Counted from the stretch's first letter, positions 26,757 through 36,542 are shown. The stretch: DNA of 64,000 nt from Fusibacter_A sp965140735 (GCA_965140735.1 OZ223306.1:2728001-2792000), one strand, 5' to 3'. The notes: generated from the sequence alone by a model not told the origin. Translations and numbers: made by a program.

Positions 26757-26782
26757 AACACTCACCTTCACTATTTAAAATT

Positions 26783-27242
26783 TTACCACACAATATCAAA
26801 ATACCCGTTATTTGGTTTTTGATCTTTAGAATCAAGGTATGCGGCTATCCGACCCGATGGGTCTGTGACATAGCCTATAAATATAGCGATTGCAACTCCC
26901 GTAGTAAGAGCTTCAATTGTTCCCGCAACATATTTGTTTTTTTATACGAATATCTGGAATACTACCTACTATTTGATCCCAAAAACCACCCAGAGATTGT
27001 GTTCTCATTAAAGAAGACGTTTTCATGACTTCAAGATTACTTCTTATGCCTGCTTCTACTTCTTAAAACCTGTTGATAATCGTAAAAAACGACTTGCAAT
27101 GTAAACGTTTTCCCATATAATCATATTTATAATATGCCGCGGTTATCTGCCATAATTGCATGAAACTGAAATAATCAAAAGAAGAAGCTCTTGAATCAAA
27201 AAGAACACAAAAAACATCATTATTTTTCAATTTAGCAACCAA
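26783..27242 (-). pseudogene. Decayed gene of unknown family (one stop, one frameshift)
   Basis: Reading leftward from TTG at 27242, the frame encodes protein-like sequence (LKNNDVFCVLFDSRASSF, later MQLWQITAAYYKYDYMGKRL) until an in-frame TAA at 27063-27065. The same frame then continues with EVEAGIRSNLEVMKTSSL and GGFWDQIVGSIPDIRIKK. It is broken again at a run of seven T (26937-26943), after which the next frame encodes VAGTIEALTTGVAIAIFIGY and ends at 26783. Composition and amino-acid usage look coding throughout, and the C-terminal part has one membrane-like segment. I do not recognise the family. The right end meets an unrelated plus-strand remnant, so the N-terminus is probably lost. 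Confidence 0.5.
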
Positions 27243-27246
27243 TTAC

Positions 27247-27590
27247 GTCAATCTGTTTTCAACTGACATGGGGATTGCTGCAACATCAATCCTGCCTTTT
27301 GTGGTGCTTTAACAATGGTTTTACTGGGTTCAACGGGCTTTATAGAGGATATGAATACAGTACAGCCTGCCAGCGTATCAGAGATACTGTGGTTTTTCAT
27401 GACCATCTTCTCTGCCATTGGCATTGTCATCTCTATGATTTCGTTTTCTTTTTACCATCTCAGTGACAGTGATGTACAAATCATGACAATGGCTAATAAC
27501 GAGCAGATAACAGTTAAAGAGGCACATCAACAATTGAATGGAAAACATGCTCTTACCCTGAATAGAAAGATTGAGAGGTTACAAGAATGA
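27247..27590 (+). pseudogene. C-terminal remnant of a GPH-family sugar (glycoside/pentoside/hexuronide) transporter
   Basis: Two frames join across a shift near 27310: first FSTDMGIAATSILPFVVL, then MVLLGSTGFIEDMNTVQPAS, a membrane segment (IFSAIGIVISMISFSF) and YHLSDSDVQIMTMANN. This is the order and spacing of the last two helices and cytoplasmic tail of GPH symporters (MelB/XylP type). The N-terminal 350 or so residues are absent. Its stop overlaps the esterase start as ATGA, showing that the two were once a coupled operon. Base composition is richer in G and C than the surrounding genes, like the esterase. Confidence 0.65.
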
Positions 27591-28897
27591 CATTTGAAAC
27601 ACCCTTAGGTCACATAAATGGTATTGCTGAAAATGGGCTGATTAGATTTTTAGGTATTCCCTATGCCAAAGCCGAAAGATTTAAACTTCCTACTCTTGTC
27701 GATCACCTGCAGTCTCCTTTTTTTGCAACCGAACCTTCCAGTGCATCTCCCCAAAGATCAGATTCGTATTTTAATGATATCTTCGGTCATGATGCGCTTG
27801 AAGGCCTGAATATCGAAGAGAACAGACTGAACCTGAGCATCACCCGTCCGGCTGAAATACCTGCTGATACACGTTTGCCGGTGATGGTCTGGATTCATGG
27901 CGGTGGATATATATCAGGTACTGGTGATTCACCTAGCTTTAATCCCAGTGCCATGGTCATTGAAAACAATGTCATCGTCGTTAACGTGAGCTATCGGCTT
28001 GGTATCTTTGGATTTCTTGGCGGATACGCCGATATTCCAGCGAATCTGGGGCTAATAGATATAATCACCGCCTTGAAATGGCTCCATCAGTATATTGACT
28101 GTTTCGGAGGGAACCCGGATAATGTTACCCTGTTCGGGCAATCTGCCGGTGGTGATGCTATTGTTCATCTACTGGCATCAGAGGGCATTGAAGGACTGTT
28201 CCAAAAGGCCATCATACAGAGTTCCCCTTTTGGTCTTAGGAAGCACAAGTATCCTTTGACAGAAAAAATGATTGAAATCGGAGAAAAGGCAGACTTAGGC
28301 GTTGATTCTGAGGGACTTTTGACAGTACAGTCTGATATGCTGAAAAACGCTCAAGGGTTTGGGCTTCAATCAGGAATGCCTTTTGGCGTTCAATACGGAT
28401 TCTATCCGCTACCGAAAGAGGCGGAGATTGAATCCGTCTGGCGACAACGTGCGAGTGATTTCGAGTTATTTGTTGGCTGCAATACAGATGAAACTTCGGT
28501 ATATATCCCGTTGCTGGATGATTTGAACAAATATACTCAGTTACCTATTATTGGTGAATTCCTGAAGCAGATGATTATCAAATATACGACCTATAAAGTA
28601 TATAAACAGGGTGTTATTGCCTTCTACAACTTAATGAAAAAGGCAGGTGGGCGTGTTGCACTTTATCAATGTGCCTTCGGTTCTGATACGAATAATCTCA
28701 AAGCAACGCATACTGTAGAACTGCCTCTCCTGTTTTGGGATGATTATTTTTGGAAGGAAACCCGTCTGTTGAAAGACATTCCCTACGATTATATCCTCCA
28801 AACTGGTCAGAAATTCCGTCAGGTTTGGGGCGATTTTGCAGCATATGGTACTAAAGGGATTCCTGATTCATTTCGTGACATGAAAATAAGAAAGTGA
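27587..28897 (+). CDS. Type-B carboxylesterase / para-nitrobenzyl esterase family
   Basis: 436 residues, alpha/beta hydrolase. It shows the oxyanion motif WIHGGGYISG (about residue 103), the nucleophile elbow FGQSAGG with Ser near residue 186, the acid region GCNTDETS, and the catalytic His in THTVELPLLFWDD near 385. It hydrolyses carboxylic esters; the natural substrate is unknown. The N-terminus is standard (GIAENGLIRFLGIPYAKAERF). It lacks a signal peptide, so it is cytoplasmic. Its G+C-richer codons and the broken transporter attached to it indicate import from another lineage. Confidence 0.88.
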   Translation: MTFETPLGHINGIAENGLIRFLGIPYAKAERFKLPTLVDHLQSPFFATEPSSASPQRSDSYFNDIFGHDALEGLNIEENRLNLSITRPAEIPADTRLPVMVWIHGGGYISGTGDSPSFNPSAMVIENNVIVVNVSYRLGIFGFLGGYADIPANLGLIDIITALKWLHQYIDCFGGNPDNVTLFGQSAGGDAIVHLLASEGIEGLFQKAIIQSSPFGLRKHKYPLTEKMIEIGEKADLGVDSEGLLTVQSDMLKNAQGFGLQSGMPFGVQYGFYPLPKEAEIESVWRQRASDFELFVGCNTDETSVYIPLLDDLNKYTQLPIIGEFLKQMIIKYTTYKVYKQGVIAFYNLMKKAGGRVALYQCAFGSDTNNLKATHTVELPLLFWDDYFWKETRLLKDIPYDYILQTGQKFRQVWGDFAAYGTKGIPDSFRDMKIRK

Positions 28898-28930
28898 ATT
28901 GAAAACTTTTAGTGTTATCTCTCCAATATT

Positions 28931-29812
28931 TTATGCTTTTTTATTGACTGGCAACCAAATTTCGCTAATATAATCATCTCTGCTGTTATCACCTTGTGTA
29001 TAGAATTCAAAATCTATACCTTGTGCAGGTTCATAATCAGATTGCGGAAAAAACTCACTATATATTCTTTTCCACATATCTTGAATGGACTTAGGCATTG
29101 AACCAATACATTTGAATACTGACCATGTTGCCGAAGGGATATCCATAATTGTATACCCCTTCGGCACTTCTTTTTCATCAATCTCTATACCTATCGCATA
29201 ATTAAAATATTCACGATCATTAAGAGTACTATCACAAATGCCAAGTATGCCATTGCCAGTGATAGAAGGATTACTTTTAGCAAATTTTTGAAGCGTCTCT
29301 ATAGAACCGTCGGCAAGACAATTCGACCAAAACTCGGGAATTTTTACTTGATTAATAGGATCATCTATAGAAAAACTTTTAACTTTTGCAACTACTCTAA
29401 AAGCTTCTATTTTTTCAATTCTATAATCCATAGTATCTCCGCCTTCAAGCATAACTTTTATTGACAGTGGGCTAAATGATTTTAAGTTTGCCCCTGATTC
29501 ACGAGCTGCCGATGGCGTTATGCCATGAAATCGAGTAAAGGCTCTTGAGAAGCTTTCAGGGGTGTCATAGCCATATTTCAAAGCAATATCAATTATTTTT
29601 GGTTTTGACATTGATAATTCGATTCCTGCAAGTGTCAAGCGTCTATTTCGGATATATTCGCCAATTGTCATCCCAGTGAGCAAACTGAAGGTTCGCTGAA
29701 AGTGAAAACTTGACGAGTACGCCTGTTTTGAGATTTCTTTATAATCAAGGTTTTCTAAAATGTTTGCCTCAATATAGTTGATAGCTCTTTGCAAACCTTT
29801 TATCCAGTCCAT
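28931..29812 (-). CDS. AraC-family regulator with GyrI-like effector domain
   Basis: 293 residues from the ATG at 29812, which follows AGGGGG by six bases (an in-frame ATG at 29827 overlaps this site). Residues 5-105 form two helix-turn-helix units (YKEISKQAYSSSFHFQRTFS and DIALKYGYDTPESFSRAFTR). Residues 130-293 form a GyrI-like/SOUL-type ligand domain (YRIEKIEAFRVVAKVKSF... to PVNKKA). Such proteins bind small lipophilic or toxic compounds and activate resistance genes. The divergent transglutaminase-like gene 240 bases away is one possible target. Confidence 0.9.
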   Translation of the reverse strand: MDWIKGLQRAINYIEANILENLDYKEISKQAYSSSFHFQRTFSLLTGMTIGEYIRNRRLTLAGIELSMSKPKIIDIALKYGYDTPESFSRAFTRFHGITPSAARESGANLKSFSPLSIKVMLEGGDTMDYRIEKIEAFRVVAKVKSFSIDDPINQVKIPEFWSNCLADGSIETLQKFAKSNPSITGNGILGICDSTLNDREYFNYAIGIEIDEKEVPKGYTIMDIPSATWSVFKCIGSMPKSIQDMWKRIYSEFFPQSDYEPAQGIDFEFYTQGDNSRDDYISEIWLPVNKKA

Positions 29813-30052
29813 ATTAATCCCCCTCATATGAGCCTATAATAGTAGGTAAAAATTTCTGTTTCTATTTGCTAATATTTATTTTATTATAACATAAAAAATG
29901 TAAATTATTTTGCTTATGGCTTTATTATATATGGTCTGAATAGAAATAAAGTGACAAAAGAAAGCACAGAATATCAAGAGAGACTCTGAACATTATGATA
30001 CTCTGAAATTGAACATTGGTGTGTTAAATAAAATGAAAAAGGAGTAAAGAGG

Positions 30053-30961
30053 ATGATAGAAGAGATTCTCGAACATTACAGAAAAGTAGGTACTTATTCC
30101 TATGCAGGACTATACAAAGAATATTTCCAAGGGTTACCAGATAATATTTCAGAGCTTGGAAAATTAATTTGTTCACAGGTTATTCATCGTATTACATTAA
30201 AGCAAGGCAATACAGGTGCAAATGAAAAATTGATATATGGTGATATGACAAAATACCCATGGTATAGATTACGTTGTGAAGATGATATTTTATTGACAGC
30301 GGTAGCAATGACCGCTGAACTATTTAGGTTAGATGATAGAGGCTTTATATTACAAAGAGCAACAGAAAATAAATTAGTAGTCACTTGTAGATATGTTTCT
30401 GTTTTAATGTCTGCAATTTTAAAAGCAAAAGGAATTCCTTGTCGTTCAAGGGCAGGTTTTGCACCCTATTTTAATGAAAATGAAAGTACTGACCATTGGA
30501 TTAATCAATACTGGAACGAAAGAGAAAACAGATGGATTACATTTGACGCAGATGGATTTTTCAATGATGAGGACCTAGGATTTAATCAATTTGATATTCC
30601 TGAGAATAAATTCGATTGGGCGGCCAACACTTGGTTAAATATCAGAAATGGAAAAGTTGATGGAAGACGTTTTGTATATGGAGATAGATTGGGAACAAAT
30701 TCTTTAAAAGCAGTTATAAGGGCAATTTTTTATGATTTCCATGCGATAATGAATGATGAAATTTCATACAGATTTCAGCCATGTTATATAGATGGTAAAT
30801 TTGATAAATTAACAGAAAATGATTTGATAGAAATCGATGAATTAGCAAAATTAATGTTGCAAGTCGATAAGAATTTTGATAAGCTGATTGCCTTATGGAA
30901 TTCAAATCGTAAATATCGGATTCTAAATAGTCCATTGGTTGGAGATTGGGATAACAAATAA
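30053..30961 (+). CDS. Transglutaminase-like (papain-fold) domain protein, 302 aa
   Basis: The central region carries a plausible Cys-His-Asp triad: LVVTCRYVSVLMSAILKAKG (Cys near 118), TDHWINQYW (His near 147) and WITFDADG (Asp near 165). This matches the bacterial transglutaminase-like superfamily, whose members act as proteases, amidases or peptide-processing enzymes. There is no signal peptide or membrane segment. Start ATG at 30053 follows AAGGAG by seven bases. It is divergent from the AraC/GyrI regulator. Exact substrate unknown. Confidence 0.75.
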   Translation: MIEEILEHYRKVGTYSYAGLYKEYFQGLPDNISELGKLICSQVIHRITLKQGNTGANEKLIYGDMTKYPWYRLRCEDDILLTAVAMTAELFRLDDRGFILQRATENKLVVTCRYVSVLMSAILKAKGIPCRSRAGFAPYFNENESTDHWINQYWNERENRWITFDADGFFNDEDLGFNQFDIPENKFDWAANTWLNIRNGKVDGRRFVYGDRLGTNSLKAVIRAIFYDFHAIMNDEISYRFQPCYIDGKFDKLTENDLIEIDELAKLMLQVDKNFDKLIALWNSNRKYRILNSPLVGDWDNK

Positions 30962-31065
30962 TATTATTTCTATGGGGTAAACTTCACTACATCTTGTACT
31001 TTTTTTATTTGACTACTAGAGAAGAAAATACACTAGATCAGATAATAAGTAGTGGCTAAAAAAGG

Positions 31066-31175
31066 GTTCTTTCCAGAGTTATTAGAAGCGGTCTTTTAGT
31101 ATAATATAGTTTTCATATTAGGTGGCTAAATACCTGCAATTAAAACGCCTCTCTTCCAATAACTTTGGATAGAAC
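31066..31175. terminator. Long inverted repeat between convergent genes, probable bidirectional terminator
   Basis: A 23-base arm at 31066-31088 matches the inverse of 31153-31175 at 20 of 23 positions, around a 64-base loop that contains further partial pairing. T runs lie outside both arms (six on the minus strand, seven on the plus strand). It separates the transglutaminase-like gene from sbcC, which converge. Confidence 0.55.
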
Positions 31176-31214
31176 ATAATTTTTTTGATTAAAATCAAAT
31201 TTTTTTAGTATAAC

Positions 31215-34200
31215 TCAAAACAAAATCTCCGTATGTGACCCATCAATCTGCTGAATCACCCTAAGTTGCGCCGGAATGCGCTCTTTGAGTTCTTGAACGT
31301 GAGAAATAATGCCCACAAGGCGGTTGTGATTGCTCAGTGACATAAGAGATTCTATGGCTTTATCCAGAGAGTCGCTGTCCAGCGTTCCAAAGCCTTCATC
31401 GATGAACATCGTCTCTAAGCTGATGCCACCAGAAAACCTCTGAACGATATCAGAGAGGCCAAGTGCCAAAGAAAGAGAGGCTTTAAATGTTTCGCCACCA
31501 GACAGCGTTTTCACATGTCTCAGCTTCCCTGTGTATTGATCCATAACTTCTATATCTAAACCACTTTGAGCGTTGCCTTTGCTTCTTTCTCGCTTTCTGA
31601 TGAGTTCAAATCTACCTGTGGTCATCTTTTGAAGCCTTAAATTAGCAGCGGTTAAAACATCTTCAAAGTATTGAGAAAGAACGAAATTTTCAAAGGAGAG
31701 TCTCTGTGCATTCTGCCCTCTTGCCATTTTTGCCAATTTGCTCACATAGGAATGCTTGGAATCAATATGCTCTAGTTTTTTAAGCAACTGATCTATTTCA
31801 GATATGAGTTTTCTATTTTGGGAGATACTCAAGAGTATTTGATTTAAGTTTTGTCTTTGCGTTGCAATAACCACATCAATCGCTTTAAGTTCTTCTTCAA
31901 GTTTGCTGACATCTTGCTTTTGCTTATCCTTTAGCGACGCACTTTGGACCATTACAGTCTTTTCGAGATCTTGCTTTTGACGATAATAAGTCTCTAGTTG
32001 TTCTAATAATCGCTCTAATTCTGGTCTATTCATTTGAGCTTTTTTGTACATCTCTAAGGACTCAAACTCATTCTCAAATAAAGCCTTTTTAAATAAAATG
32101 TCTGCATCTTCAAGTTTCTTCTTTGCCATATCCAGTTCTTCACCTGCAAGTCGTTTCTGATCTGAAAGCCTATTAAGCGATTCTCGGTTGGCTGTATACG
32201 TATCCGAGATGTTTTGAATTTTTTCAGAAAGTCCCTTTAAATCTGCCTCTAGACGCTTGATCTCATCCAATAAAACTTGATATTTCAGAAATTGCTCTGG
32301 CACTTTCAAAATAATTTGGTCTATCTTTGTCTTTAAGCCCTCACGTTCTAAATAATACGCATTCAAATTGTTTTCCAGTTCTTTTTGATTTTTTATAGAG
32401 AATTCGAGTTTGTTTTCTTGAGCTTCTTGTTGCTTTAGCAAGAAGGCTTCCTTTTCCACATCTTGCTTATAGCCATTTTCTTTTTCAGAAAGCTTTGCCT
32501 TATAATCAACCAACTTTGCTTTAAATTCACCTTTCTGCACAGCATCCATTTTTTCATTAAATAATTCGGAGAGTTGGTTTGAAAGTTGCTCCCAAAGTCT
32601 GTCAAGGCTTAATCTTTCTTCATCCATCTGGGCTTTTAAAGACTCTGCTGCTGATTTTATTTTTTCAAACTGATTCATCTGTCCCTCTAGAACCTGCCTT
32701 GATTCATCTAGTTCTACTTTAGAAATAATCTCCCCTTCAGAGGCTGGATTTGGATGATCATAAGAGCCACAAACTGGACAAGCCTCTTGATCTTGTAAAG
32801 ATTTAGCCAGTATACCTGAATAGCCCTTCATAAATTGCGACTCAAGTTGCTGCCATGTTTTTCTAGCTAAAGTTACCGCATCTGACTGTATTTTTATACG
32901 TTCGATAAGTGCATTAGCTTCTTTTTCCTTTTGCTTTAGTTGGCGTTCTCTGGCAGCACAATCGTTAAAAGTTGACACCGCATGATTTAAGGATGTCTTT
33001 TGACCCGAGAGCTCAGCAAGTCTTACTTTACTCTCTTGTAGCGCGGACACCTTCAAGGCCATTTCACTGATTTTCTCTTTTTCTTGTTCAATATTTTTAG
33101 TGGTCTTTTCTTGTTTTTGAGCTAAAGACTCAACCTCTTTTTGAATCACTTCCAAACGTTTTTGATACAACTCTAAAGACTTGACCTCTTCACTAATCAT
33201 TTTAAGTTTCATAAGCTCTGTTTGATCTTTTTCATGGATTTCCTTTAGTTTAGGCATCCCTTCAAAATCTGCTTGACTCAGCTTAAAGGCTGCTTCTTGT
33301 CTTAAAAATTGTTCGGCAATCTGCTCATAGGTCTGTTTACGTCTATTAAAAGCCTCTTGTTTTTCTAATTGATTTTGTACTTCAGAGCGAATCTGCTCTG
33401 CTCGTTGTGCTGATCTTGCCCTAATTTTACTCATTTCAACATCCGCTTCACGCTTCAGATGTTCTGCCAGCCTTTCTTTATGTTTTTCGAGTTCTTCAAG
33501 TTGATCCATCAATTGTCTTTGATTTTCTACTTCAAGCTTTGTTTTATCCTGTTTTTTTACTGCCTTTTCAATTTGCAATTTAATCGATTCACATTGCTCT
33601 TCCTGTGTTTCTAATAAAGCTCGGACTTTTTCAATCAAATTTTTAAAATTGGGCATTACAGAATTCTCTATACAATGCTCTCTCAAAGGCTCATCCTCTG
33701 CCGTTAAAACAAGCTGCCCAATTAACGCTTTAATGTGCGAACTGATTTCAAAATGTTGATTTTTGAGCAAATCTTCTTCAAGTTTCATTTGATCCTGTAT
33801 GCGTTCAAATAACGCTGTTCCAAATAATTTTCTAAAAATCTCCGATTTCTCTCTGCTATCACTCAAAATAAGCCGTCTGAATTCGCCTTGAGGAATCATC
33901 ATAATCTGTCTAAATTGTTCAGCATTAAGGCCAAAGAGATCATTTATTTTCTCAGTAACATCCTTAACGCCAGACAAGACAACACCATCGCCTTCGAGTT
34001 CTGCATCTGTCATTTGAACTGTAAGGCCGTCTCCACTTAGTTTAGGTCTCATTTGCTTAGGGATACGTTTCACCTTATAAATTTTGCCTTTAAGTTCAAA
34101 AGTCAGAGTGACAGAGGTCATTTGATCGGCTCTAGCATGGTCACTTCTAAAACTATCACCATCCCTCTGATCACCTGAAGAAACACCATACAGAGCATAT

Positions 34201-34346
34201 ATCATTGCATCAAAGATAGTCGTCTTCCCCGCACCCGTTGGGCCTGTGATCAAAAATATACCTTTCTCCTTAAACTGGTCAAAATGAATCACCTCTTGTT
34301 TTGAAAAAGGGCCAAAAGCTTCCATAATTAATGTAATCGGTCTCAT
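31215..34346 (-). CDS. sbcC: SbcC nuclease subunit (Rad50-like ATPase)
   Basis: 1043 residues. Walker A GPTGAGKTTIFDAM is near residue 35, then a long coiled coil broken by a zinc-hook CPVCGSYDHP near residue 530, the ABC signature LSGGETF near 955 and Walker B MFIDEGFGTLD near 985. With SbcD it forms the ATP-dependent complex that opens DNA hairpins and processes breaks. The ATG at 34346 is one base after the sbcD stop, a typical coupled pair, with AAGGGGACC upstream. Confidence 0.97.
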   Translation of the reverse strand: MRPITLIMEAFGPFSKQEVIHFDQFKEKGIFLITGPTGAGKTTIFDAMIYALYGVSSGDQRDGDSFRSDHARADQMTSVTLTFELKGKIYKVKRIPKQMRPKLSGDGLTVQMTDAELEGDGVVLSGVKDVTEKINDLFGLNAEQFRQIMMIPQGEFRRLILSDSREKSEIFRKLFGTALFERIQDQMKLEEDLLKNQHFEISSHIKALIGQLVLTAEDEPLREHCIENSVMPNFKNLIEKVRALLETQEEQCESIKLQIEKAVKKQDKTKLEVENQRQLMDQLEELEKHKERLAEHLKREADVEMSKIRARSAQRAEQIRSEVQNQLEKQEAFNRRKQTYEQIAEQFLRQEAAFKLSQADFEGMPKLKEIHEKDQTELMKLKMISEEVKSLELYQKRLEVIQKEVESLAQKQEKTTKNIEQEKEKISEMALKVSALQESKVRLAELSGQKTSLNHAVSTFNDCAARERQLKQKEKEANALIERIKIQSDAVTLARKTWQQLESQFMKGYSGILAKSLQDQEACPVCGSYDHPNPASEGEIISKVELDESRQVLEGQMNQFEKIKSAAESLKAQMDEERLSLDRLWEQLSNQLSELFNEKMDAVQKGEFKAKLVDYKAKLSEKENGYKQDVEKEAFLLKQQEAQENKLEFSIKNQKELENNLNAYYLEREGLKTKIDQIILKVPEQFLKYQVLLDEIKRLEADLKGLSEKIQNISDTYTANRESLNRLSDQKRLAGEELDMAKKKLEDADILFKKALFENEFESLEMYKKAQMNRPELERLLEQLETYYRQKQDLEKTVMVQSASLKDKQKQDVSKLEEELKAIDVVIATQRQNLNQILLSISQNRKLISEIDQLLKKLEHIDSKHSYVSKLAKMARGQNAQRLSFENFVLSQYFEDVLTAANLRLQKMTTGRFELIRKRERSKGNAQSGLDIEVMDQYTGKLRHVKTLSGGETFKASLSLALGLSDIVQRFSGGISLETMFIDEGFGTLDSDSLDKAIESLMSLSNHNRLVGIISHVQELKERIPAQLRVIQQIDGSHTEILF

Positions 34347-34347
34347 C

Positions 34348-35505
34348 TTATAGGTCCCCTTTCATGGCATCTTCAACGATTGATTTGATAAAAGTCTTCT
34401 CAACCTCATCTAGGGTTTCTCCCTCAATAGCTGTATAAAATAGATCAAATAAATGCGCTGGATTTTTTTCACGTCTTAAATCTACAGCTTCTAATAATGC
34501 CTTTGGACTATTCTCAGTTCGCTTTTCCATAGATAGAATATTAGGATAGACACTTCTTAGTGTATTCATAGGGTCCATGAGTTCACCACGGTCTGTAAGG
34601 ATTGCATGAATATAGTCCTCATGATTAAATTCTGAAACAATTTCATCCGAAATAAGCTGATCCAAAGGCCCTTTAATCACTCTCATATCCCGAAGAGGCT
34701 TTAAAGGTATAAATTCAATTTGAGGCACTTGATCTAAGTTCAGATCAATTTTAACAACGCCTTTTTCTACTTGATTTTCTGAAAAGGAATACTTTAAAAG
34801 AGAGCCCGAATATCGAATCTGCTCACGTCCTGATTTTTGAGGATTATGCAAATGTCCAAGTGCCACATAGTCAAAATCTACAAAATGACTAAATGAGATG
34901 GCATCTGTCCCCCCTATGTTAAGCGGTCTTTCAGAATCAGTCTCCTCTGGTGCTTCTGTACCCATTATAAAGCCATGCGCCACGACTACATTTAAGTGCT
35001 TCCGATTTACCTTCTCTTTGACTTGCTTAAGAACAAAAGCCATGGCATCGTCATTGGTTTTAAGCTCTGGATTGTCAAACCGCTTTCTGGCTTCAAATGC
35101 TGTCATAAAGGGGATTACATGAAAATCAATAGCGGTTCCATGCTTATCCACAAGAGGCATGGTTTCATAACCAAGTTCTGTCTTACCCACGATATAGAGG
35201 CCTTTCTTCCTAAGTAGCATTGCACCAAAAGAAAGCCTCTCACTTGAATCGTGATTGCCACTGCTCATGATAACTTTTATGTTAAGCGTTTCAATGATTT
35301 CTGAAAGAAAATGGTTCAGTAAAGATACCGCTTCTACAGGTGGAATACTTCGATCATAAACATCCCCAGCGATCAATAAAACTTCAATTTTTTCTCTGAT
35401 AAGCGTCTGCTTTAACTGCTCTAAAATATAGGCTTGGTCTTCTGTCATGAACACATTGTTGATCAATTTGCCAAGATGCCAATCTGCCGAGTGCATTATT
35501 TTCAT
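34348..35505 (-). CDS. sbcD: SbcD nuclease subunit (Mre11-like)
   Basis: 385 residues. Metal-binding phosphoesterase motifs occur in order: HSADWHLGK (about residue 5), AGDVYDR (about 45), SSGNHDSSE (about 80), VVAHGFIMG and LGHLHNPQ. Although the frame is open to 35652, the ATG at 35505 follows GAGGAGGTGTGAT and begins MKIMHSADWHLG, the canonical N-terminus. Partner of sbcC. Confidence 0.97.
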   Translation of the reverse strand: MKIMHSADWHLGKLINNVFMTEDQAYILEQLKQTLIREKIEVLLIAGDVYDRSIPPVEAVSLLNHFLSEIIETLNIKVIMSSGNHDSSERLSFGAMLLRKKGLYIVGKTELGYETMPLVDKHGTAIDFHVIPFMTAFEARKRFDNPELKTNDDAMAFVLKQVKEKVNRKHLNVVVAHGFIMGTEAPEETDSERPLNIGGTDAISFSHFVDFDYVALGHLHNPQKSGREQIRYSGSLLKYSFSENQVEKGVVKIDLNLDQVPQIEFIPLKPLRDMRVIKGPLDQLISDEIVSEFNHEDYIHAILTDRGELMDPMNTLRSVYPNILSMEKRTENSPKALLEAVDLRREKNPAHLFDLFYTAIEGETLDEVEKTFIKSIVEDAMKGDL

Positions 35506-35579
35506 ATCACACCTCCTCTTACTATTATAGGGGTTAATATAACAATTATAAATATCAAAGATTTTAAAAGCAAAAAAAA

Positions 35580-35619
35580 GAGCCTCCAACCACGTTTGGT
35601 AGGGGCACTGGGGAGGCTC
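35580..35619 (-). terminator. Terminator of the agr-linked membrane genes
   Basis: GAGCCTCC/GGAGGCTC 8-bp stem around a 24-base loop, followed on the minus strand by TTTTTTTTG. Confidence 0.85.
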
Positions 35620-35679
35620 AATGGGGTATAACAAAATATAAGATAATAGCAAATAAATAATAACCCCATATAAGTTAAC

Positions 35680-36168
35680 TTATAAAATTTGTTTTACAAT
35701 GTAATTCTTCAGCATCTGAAGTGACTCTTTATTTAAAGACTTCATAACAATTATAGTTTCGCCATTGCGCCAAGCACAGTAGTTTACATCCTCTATTCTA
35801 AACCTTATGTATGAGTTCCCATCTATATCAAAAGTCATTTTAATTGTATTCTTATGATTTAAAACTTCATAGACCGCCTGGGCTTTTTCTATGGTATTGT
35901 ATCTTTTAATACAAAGTTCAACCAAATCAGAATTCACCAAAAATTGACGCTCATAAGCTTCATAATCTACATATTGACCATAACCCTCATGGCCATCTGT
36001 AGGTATAATTTCGTATTCACTCTGTGCATCCATAAACTTAGAAAACTCTAGAATTGAATTTGGAACACTAAAAGTTATACTTTCGCTTGAAAAAAAGAAA
36101 AACAAAAGGAAAATCGACAGTACCGCCAAACTCATTTTGATGATATTTTTAATTACATTTTTATACAT
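35680..36168 (-). CDS. Unknown membrane-anchored or exported protein, 162 aa
   Basis: One hydrophobic segment at 10-30 (MSLAVLSIFLLFFFF) is followed by about 125 soluble residues, so the bulk lies outside the cell. It has no lipobox. I recognise no family. The ATG overlaps the last base of the gene upstream, so the two are translationally coupled. It lies downstream of agrD, past a terminator, and its own terminator is at 35580-35619. A role linked to the agr response (target, immunity or accessory) is only suggested by position. Confidence 0.7.
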   Translation of the reverse strand: MYKNVIKNIIKMSLAVLSIFLLFFFFSSESITFSVPNSILEFSKFMDAQSEYEIIPTDGHEGYGQYVDYEAYERQFLVNSDLVELCIKRYNTIEKAQAVYEVLNHKNTIKMTFDIDGNSYIRFRIEDVNYCAWRNGETIIVMKSLNKESLQMLKNYIVKQIL

Positions 36169-36491
36169 TAAAATTTTTCACCATCCATTTCTTCTTTAAT
36201 CGCAAATAGAAAGAACATTAAAATTGCACCTATTAAAATTGAGAATAACGCTACCTGCATTGAATTATATCGATAATAGATGGCTACAGGTTCCACCACC
36301 AGAACAAATGCGAAGACACGAATAAGAATTCTAATCTGCCTAGCACCTTCAAAGAATAATATAACTGCATAGGCTATGGACGCTACTATTGCATTTAATA
36401 CGAAGACAACTGTTGGTGTGCATAGTTTCAACCAATGAATATCTGTAATTAACCCAGCAAATAAAATAATTTTAAAGAGTTTGTACATATT
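36168..36491 (-). CDS. Unknown small membrane protein, about 106-117 aa
   Basis: Four predicted membrane segments with almost no soluble parts. The start is unclear: the ATG at 36491 (MYKLFKIILF) has AGGGTGGTGG about 15 bases upstream, further than normal, and a TTG at 36521 overlaps that region. No family recognised. It is coupled to the 162-residue gene and lies 52 bases after the terminator of agrBD, so read-through or a separate promoter would express it. Confidence 0.6.
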   Translation of the reverse strand, partial: NMYKLFKIILFAGLITDIHWLKLCTPTVVFVLNAIVASIAYAVILFFEGARQIRILIRVFAFVLVVEPVAIYYRYNSMQVALFSILIGAILMFFLFAIKEEMDGEKF

Positions 36492-36542
36492 TTTAATAAA
36501 AAACCACCACCCTAAATTCAAAATAAAGGGTTTAAAAAAACA

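Noticed and set aside
26819..27028. 69-codon plus-strand gene
   Set aside because: The opposite strand shows coding-like sequence and this frame has no ribosome site.
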